From Candidatus Cibiobacter qucibialis (GTDB lineage Bacteria; Bacillota; Clostridia; Oscillospirales; Ruminococcaceae): 9,666 bases of DNA. Positions 6,089 to 9,666 of this stretch are shown piece by piece. The notes beneath the pieces were generated by a model, which saw only the letters and a list, made by a program, of their open reading frames with translations, made no database searches and was not told the DNA's origin. The stretch lies in assembly GCA_004000625.1 (NCBI GenBank), contig SAUS01000084.1:1-9666 (forward strand). The letters are read 5' to 3'. Made by a program: the position numbers and the translations under genes. The number at the start of each line of letters is the position of its first letter. Within the stretch, counting starts at the first letter, position 1.

Positions 6089-7384
6089 TTACGGCAGGTC
6101 CACAATCAGCTGCCGCAGTTCGTCCGAAAGATAATAGGTGCTGCCCTGCTGGTAGGAGTTGTTTTTGTTGTACGGCACATGGGTGCACAGGTAGTCCACC
6201 CAGTGGGAGTACCCGGCAACCGTCAGGTGGATGCCGTCATTCTGGGCATAATCCGCCGTCAGGTAGCCATCCTCCCCGGTAAAGGCTTCGGTCAGGTTCA
6301 GGTAATAGAACCCGCGCTCCTTGCACATTTCTTTGATTTTATCGTTCATACTGCCCACGCGCTCGGGGGTCAGGCCGGGGGCCTGGTCCAGTGCTTCGGG
6401 CCGCACGTTCAAAATGGACTGCACAAAGATCATGCTGTTGGGCAGCGTGCTTTGCAATTCATCCAGCAGTTTGCCGTAATACGCCAAAAAGCCTTCATCA
6501 TTGCCCAATCCCGCCAGTGCGTTGGTGCCGATCAGCAGGTACAGCTTGGCGGGCTGCTGCTCGGCCAGGATATCCAGCGGAACCTGCTCGGCATCGTCCT
6601 CGTTGGTGTTTTTCAGTGCGGTGCGGTTCACGATCTGGTTGGGGCTGGTGCCTTCATACCCCAGCACCAGCGCACCACCCACGTTAATGTCATAATACGC
6701 AATGCCTGCGGTCAAAGAATCGCCCAAAAATGCCGCATCGGAAAACCAATCGGTGCTCACCCGGCCAAACTCCGGCACCATGTCGGGGGCCTGCGGGGCG
6801 GCGGTGTAAGTATAGGTTTCGGCCTGCTGCACCGGGCCAATGGTTCCCCAGTCAATGCTTGGGCCGCCGTTGTCGGAGCCATCGCTGTCGGCATAGGGCA
6901 CGGGTGCCACCAGCCGCCCAGCCTGGGCGGTCTGCTCTGTGCCAACCGGCACATTTTCCACAGCTTTGTTGCTTGGCAGCAGCAGGGTAATCACCCCGGC
7001 CAACAGCAGAATGCCCGCCGCTGTGCCCGCAAGGATCCCCCGCCGGTCCGGCAGGCGCGGTTTGCAATATAGGCGGGGATGCGGCGCGCTGCCCCGGTTG
7101 GGCTGCTGCGCATGATAGGACGACCGCTGCTGCGGGCGGGGTGCTGCCCGGTGCACGGGCTGCGGCTGGGCCGCCGGGCGTTCCGCTGTACGGCGGCGCG
7201 GCGGCTCCGGTGGCTGCTGCGCCGGGCGGGTGGGCCGCTGCGGGGGGCGCTGTGCCCCAAGGCCCGCCGGATCCACCCCGCGCCGTACCTTGCCGCTGCC
7301 TGGCGCGTTCACTTTCCTGGGCATTCTGTTCTGCTGCGGCTGGCTGCTCTGGTAGCCGCCGTATCCGCCTTCTCGGTTTGGCAT
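6089..7384 (-). CDS. Membrane-anchored SGNH/GDSL-family hydrolase
   Basis: A 431-residue serine esterase of the SGNH superfamily, held in the membrane with its catalytic domain outside. Residues 1-115 are Pro/Arg/Gln-rich, probably disordered and cytoplasmic. RR at 114-115 precedes a single membrane helix (117-137), and a linker follows to about 210. The catalytic blocks are FLGDSLTAG (Ser223 in block I), LLIGTNAL (block III, Asn288) and DGIHLTVAGY (Asp383 and His386 in block V). Family members outside the membrane commonly act on acyl esters of wall polymers or surface polysaccharide; here the substrate is unknown. The ATG at 7384 is chosen because GGAGG lies 9 bases upstream (7394-7398); the open frame runs further but crosses the promoter. 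It leads an operon with the XpaC-family gene. Confidence 0.9.
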   Translation of the reverse strand: MPNREGGYGGYQSSQPQQNRMPRKVNAPGSGKVRRGVDPAGLGAQRPPQRPTRPAQQPPEPPRRRTAERPAAQPQPVHRAAPRPQQRSSYHAQQPNRGSAPHPRLYCKPRLPDRRGILAGTAAGILLLAGVITLLLPSNKAVENVPVGTEQTAQAGRLVAPVPYADSDGSDNGGPSIDWGTIGPVQQAETYTYTAAPQAPDMVPEFGRVSTDWFSDAAFLGDSLTAGIAYYDINVGGALVLGYEGTSPNQIVNRTALKNTNEDDAEQVPLDILAEQQPAKLYLLIGTNALAGLGNDEGFLAYYGKLLDELQSTLPNSMIFVQSILNVRPEALDQAPGLTPERVGSMNDKIKEMCKERGFYYLNLTEAFTGEDGYLTADYAQNDGIHLTVAGYSHWVDYLCTHVPYNKNNSYQQGSTYYLSDELRQLIVDLP

Positions 7385-7442
7385 TGCCGTACACCTCCCT
7401 GCTGGCTTTTGCCGTATCCATAAAAATAAAGCTTTGGTGTTT

Positions 7443-7451
7443 ATTGTAGCA
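7443..7451 (-). promoter_or_regulatory. Extended -10 promoter of the SGNH-XpaC operon
   Basis: On the minus strand TGC precedes TACAAT (7448-7443). No good -35 is visible at 16-18 bases; only T-rich sequence is there. A start near 7436 would give a leader of about 50 bases before the ATG at 7384. Confidence 0.5.
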
Positions 7452-7505
7452 TATTTTTGCCGCCAAAAACAGGCCCTGACCATAATTTCCCGCGCAATAC
7501 AACGC

Positions 7506-7543
7506 AAAGCCCGCACAGCAGCTTGCTTTGCCGTGCGGGCTTT
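7506..7543 (-). terminator. Terminator of the exported-protein operon
   Basis: AAAGCCCGCAC (7506-7516) and GTGCGGGCTTT (7533-7543) form a perfect 11-base stem, 16 bases after the stop codon at 7560. The T run on the minus strand is short (CTTTGCGTTGTATT) and is better on the plus strand, so it may work in both directions. Confidence 0.8.
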
Positions 7544-7559
7544 TGTCTGTTGCAAATGA

Positions 7560-8660
7560 TTACGGCTGCACAAATACCTGGGCTATGCTGCTGCACGCAG
7601 CCTGCGCGGTTCCGCTTGGGCCGGAACCTGCCGCATCCTGTACCGCCGTCAGGGTCAGTGTCACCGTATATTGGGTATCGCTTTGGGGGCAGATTTGCGG
7701 CAGCGGCGCATCCCACCGCCCGGTGCCAACGGGCTGCCCGGCCCCCACGCGGAAGCACCCCATCACCTGGCCATTGGCATCCGTTACCGTATAGGCTGCG
7801 TTGCACCACGCATTGTTTGTGCCGTCCGGCAGGGCGCTGCTATCCTCGTGCGGCGGGCGCAGCATGTAGCCAAAGTTCACTGCCTGCCCGTCCTGTATCG
7901 TTTGGTCTACCGGGAAGCACGGTGCATTCAGCGGCAGGTCCATCCCAACCGCCGGATATCGCACCATATAATCGGTTTCATGTACGGTTTGCAGAACCCC
8001 TCCTTCCCCCACCGGAATGCCCTGCCCGCCAAAGCTGCTGCCGCGCGCTGGCTGCAGCCCGGCAAGCTGGACCACCAGCTTTTTGCCTGTTGTAAAATCA
8101 AACCCGGAAGCCGTCAACACCCCGTTATCCAGCGCCGCAGCCACTTTGGGGCAGTTCTGCATCGTCTGGCTCCACCCCTGCGGGGTCTTGTCCACCGCCC
8201 AGTATTGCAGCCGCGCACTGCCGACATCCAGCTCCGATGCCAGGGTATAGCGGATCACCGCGTCTGCCCCGCCCGCTTCGCTGCTGGTTTCCAGGCGCAG
8301 GGTGTAGCTGCCCGCGGCATCGTCCCAGGTTGTGCTGGCATCCAGCTGCCAGCCGGTCTCTTTTTGCTGCGTGTTCTCCTCTACCGGGGTGATGGACGGC
8401 AGTTTCATCTGCTGCAAAACGGTATCCAGCCCCTGCCGCAGCGTTGCGGGGAGCTCTGCCCGCAGTTCCACCCGGCGCTGGTCCGAAAAGCAGTCCAGAT
8501 AGGTTTGCAGTGTTTCGCGGTCTTTCGCTGCCAGAACCGACCGGTAAAAGCTTTCCGCCTCCGCCGAAAGCCCGGTTTCCTCTGCCTGGGCCTGAACCGG
8601 GGCTGCTGCCCCCAGCAGAAGCATCACCACCAGCGCCAGACTAATCCCCGCCCGCTTCAT
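7560..8660 (-). CDS. Secreted protein of unknown function, beta-rich
   Basis: A 366-residue exported protein I cannot assign to a named family. It begins with a clear signal peptide: basic MKR, a hydrophobic core, and a cleavage site after AQA (24-26). Residues about 31-85 are helical and charged. The rest (about 103-366) is rich in alternating beta-type segments. It includes a stretch LTASGFDFTTGKKLVVQLAG (182-201) that resembles the strand pattern of Ig-like or pilin-type adhesin domains in gut Clostridia. Seven cysteines lie in the mature part (57, 170, 248, 286, 302, 324, 356), uncommon for a Firmicute surface protein. There is no LPXTG motif or C-terminal membrane helix, so no anchor is visible. 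The ATG overlaps the stop of the upstream gene as ATGA, with GGAG about 10 bases before it, suggesting translational coupling. The adhesin-like reading is a guess. Confidence 0.75.
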   Translation of the reverse strand: MKRAGISLALVVMLLLGAAAPVQAQAEETGLSAEAESFYRSVLAAKDRETLQTYLDCFSDQRRVELRAELPATLRQGLDTVLQQMKLPSITPVEENTQQKETGWQLDASTTWDDAAGSYTLRLETSSEAGGADAVIRYTLASELDVGSARLQYWAVDKTPQGWSQTMQNCPKVAAALDNGVLTASGFDFTTGKKLVVQLAGLQPARGSSFGGQGIPVGEGGVLQTVHETDYMVRYPAVGMDLPLNAPCFPVDQTIQDGQAVNFGYMLRPPHEDSSALPDGTNNAWCNAAYTVTDANGQVMGCFRVGAGQPVGTGRWDAPLPQICPQSDTQYTVTLTLTAVQDAAGSGPSGTAQAACSSIAQVFVQP

Positions 8661-8983
8661 TGACTCTTATCTCCGGGCTGTTCTATTTCCGTTCCGGGCG
8701 GTGCGCCCAAGGCAGCCTGATCCAGCAGTCCCTCATTGCCCCGTAAGCTGCCCGGCTCCACCGCCAGCGTTACCCGGTGCGGCGTACCACCCGCCTGCAG
8801 GCCGGTACCAGCCGCCCACGGTTGTTCCTTCAAATCCAGCTGCTGCATCACCGCCCAGCCTGCCGCCTGGGTCACCGCCCCGACTGCGCAGCGCAGCCAC
8901 GCCGTAAACAGCGCGCCCATTAGGCAGCACGCCGCCAATACCATCGAAGCTGCTCCCACAGCAAAACGTACACGCTCTTTCAT
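8657..8983 (-). CDS. Small membrane or exported protein, unknown function
   Basis: A 108-residue protein with a basic start (MKERVR) and a hydrophobic segment from about residue 8 to 45. LAAC around residues 17-20 could be read as a lipobox, but hydrophobic sequence continues past the Cys, so a membrane anchor with the rest outside fits at least as well. The C-terminal part is Gly/Pro/Gln-rich with no recognised domain. The ATG at 8983 is chosen for AGGAGG at 8992-8997, 8 bases upstream; the frame extends to 9052 without an RBS. It precedes the secreted protein and overlaps it by four bases, so the two probably act together. Confidence 0.7.
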   Translation of the reverse strand: MKERVRFAVGAASMVLAACCLMGALFTAWLRCAVGAVTQAAGWAVMQQLDLKEQPWAAGTGLQAGGTPHRVTLAVEPGSLRGNEGLLDQAALGAPPGTEIEQPGDKSQ

Positions 8984-9340
8984 TGTGTCAGCCTCCTTCC
9001 CATTCCGCCCACAGCGGAAGCCCCGCACAGCCCGCCTTATCCGCGGGATCACCCTCTCTGTTCAAGCCCAATGCCTGTCCGCGCTGCATGGCTGGCGGCT
9101 ATTATGGATTCTCTCCACCATGCCCCGCCGGGTTCTGTTCCTGCTTTGACGCCCCTGCTCCTGCCTGCCGCCAATGGCGGATATGTACGTTGGTACCCGG
9201 CAGTGCGCCCCTGCTGTCCCTTTGCCCGGCTGGCGGCTTGTATCGCCGCACCATGCTGTGAACAGCTCCGCCGCCCTGGCCAAAGGCAGCGGCCGCTGTT
9301 CTCTTTGCGTGTTATGATGATACCACCCCACCCGCGCATA
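8984..9340. other. Leader / intergenic region without a convincing gene
   Basis: All three minus-strand frames are partly open, but none shows the strong third-position GC bias of the neighbouring genes or a good ribosome site. They include a frame of 125 codons ending at 9049 and one of 89 codons over 9062-9331. A weak extended -10, TGG then TATCAT (9322-9317 on the minus strand), could start the exported operon, leaving a leader of about 320 bases. A 33-codon frame (8988-9089, minus) ends just before the start at 8983. Plus-strand frames here look like shadows. Confidence 0.45.
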
Positions 9341-9346
9341 AAATGC

Positions 9347-9388
9347 AAAACCCTGTCAGCCCCCGAAAAAACTTCCCGACAGGTTTTT
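9347..9388 (+). terminator. Terminator-like hairpin upstream of the tRNA promoter
   Basis: CCTGTC (9352-9357) pairs with GACAGG (9378-9383). AAAA/TTTT extends the stem past one bulged C, and TTTTT follows on the plus strand. The loop is 20 bases. No plus-strand gene precedes it. It may insulate the tRNA from read-through or end an unrecognised short transcript. Confidence 0.45.
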
Positions 9389-9419
9389 AAAAAATTTTGA
9401 TTTTTTTTGAAATTTATGC

Positions 9420-9448
9420 TTGACATTCTCTTGCCCAGTTGCTATACT
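9420..9448 (+). promoter_or_regulatory. Near-consensus promoter of tRNA-Asn
   Basis: TTGACA (9420-9425) and TATACT (9443-9448) are separated by 17 bases, close to the ideal sigma-70/SigA promoter. The stretch just upstream (about 9384-9415) is nearly all A and T and could act as an UP element, as is usual for stable RNA genes. Transcription would start about 40 bases before the tRNA. Confidence 0.9.
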
Positions 9449-9494
9449 ATAAAAGCTGAATCAAGCAGGCGTGCTTACAGCGCAAAACAAATAT

Positions 9495-9571
9495 TGCCCC
9501 ATAGCTCAGTTGGTTAGAGCACCTGACTGTTAATCAGGGTGTCGTCCGTTCAAGTCGGACTGGGGCAGCCA
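9495..9571 (+). tRNA. tRNA-Asn (anticodon GTT)
   Basis: A full cloverleaf of 77 bases including an encoded CCA. The acceptor arms TGCCCCA (9495-9501) and TGGGGCA (9561-9567) pair fully. The D stem is GCTC/GAGC, the anticodon stem CCTGA/TCAGG, and the T stem GTCCG/CGGAC with loop TTCAAGT. The anticodon loop CTGTTAA places GTT at 9529-9531, which reads Asn codons AAC and AAT. It appears to be a single-gene unit, with its promoter at 9420 and terminator at 9575. Confidence 0.97.
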
Positions 9572-9574
9572 AAT

Positions 9575-9604
9575 AAACCTTGAAGCTTCTGCTTCAAGGT
9601 TTTT
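9575..9604 (+). terminator. Terminator of tRNA-Asn
   Basis: AAACCTTGAAGC (9575-9586) pairs perfectly with GCTTCAAGGTTT (9591-9602) around a TTCT loop. A T run starts within the stem and continues (TTTTTCTTTT). It begins three bases after the CCA end. Confidence 0.93.
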
Positions 9605-9666
9605 CTTTTATGGCAATACCGCATAATTCTAAGTGCCGATACGGCGAGCGAGGTGCGGCAGATGCT

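Noticed and set aside
4659..6134. 491-codon plus-strand open frame over the XpaC-family gene.
   Set aside because: No RBS or domain; the minus strand carries the XpaC motifs and membrane segments.
6059..7072. 337-codon plus-strand open frame over the SGNH hydrolase gene.
   Set aside because: The minus strand shows the complete GDSL, GTN and DxxH blocks; the plus frame is a shadow.
7671..8663. 330-codon plus-strand open frame over the secreted protein gene.
   Set aside because: The minus strand has a signal peptide, RBS and coupling to the upstream gene; the plus frame has none of these.
8983..9261. Cys-rich plus-strand frame with a CPRC motif, considered as a small zinc-ribbon protein.
   Set aside because: No RBS, only one CxxC-like pair in a plausible place, and it begins inside the RBS region of the minus-strand gene; Cys content follows from GC-rich antisense codons.
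9610..9666. ATG-started frame (MAIPHNSK...) running off the right edge.
   Set aside because: Its start lies in the T run of the tRNA terminator with no ribosome site; only 19 codons are visible.

Overview
The window is GC-rich DNA with strong AGGAGG-type ribosome binding sites, GTG as well as ATG starts, and intrinsic terminators ending in short T runs. It carries a flavodiiron protein, a DivIVA-like coiled-coil protein and an XpaC-family protein. This points to a GC-rich anaerobic Firmicute, most likely a gut Oscillospiraceae/Ruminococcaceae of the Faecalibacterium-Gemmiger-Subdoligranulum kind. The genus is an inference from gene content and style, not from a marker gene.

Layout from left to right. 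(1) A minus-strand monocistronic gene for a DivIVA-like coiled-coil protein with a long acidic Pro/Glu-rich tail (118-1662), with its own extended -10 promoter. (2) A gene-free divergent stretch (about 1767-2100) that contains an orphan terminator hairpin. (3) A plus-strand PAP2-family membrane phosphatase or lipid enzyme (2176-2865), whose promoter has a perfect palindrome over its -10 box and whose leader can fold over the RBS. (4) A gene-free stretch of about 500 bp with a palindromic hairpin repeat and a run of C-tracts. (5) A plus-strand class A flavodiiron protein, FprA (3368-4570). (6) A shared bidirectional terminator (4608-4654). (7) A minus-strand operon of a membrane-anchored SGNH/GDSL hydrolase followed by a membrane-bound XpaC-family protein (7384 down to 4686). 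(8) A second minus-strand operon of two exported or membrane proteins of unknown function, joined by an ATGA overlap (8983 down to 7560). (9) A plus-strand tRNA-Asn(GTT) with a near-consensus promoter and a perfect terminator (9420-9604).

The theme is cell envelope and oxygen defence. The DivIVA-like protein, PAP2 enzyme, SGNH hydrolase, XpaC protein and the two exported proteins all act at or across the membrane. FprA would remove O2 or NO in the cytoplasm. No phage, transposon, CRISPR or defence genes are visible. The items most worth following up are the uncharacterised exported pair, the SGNH/XpaC operon with its unusual architectures, and the control region of the PAP2 gene.
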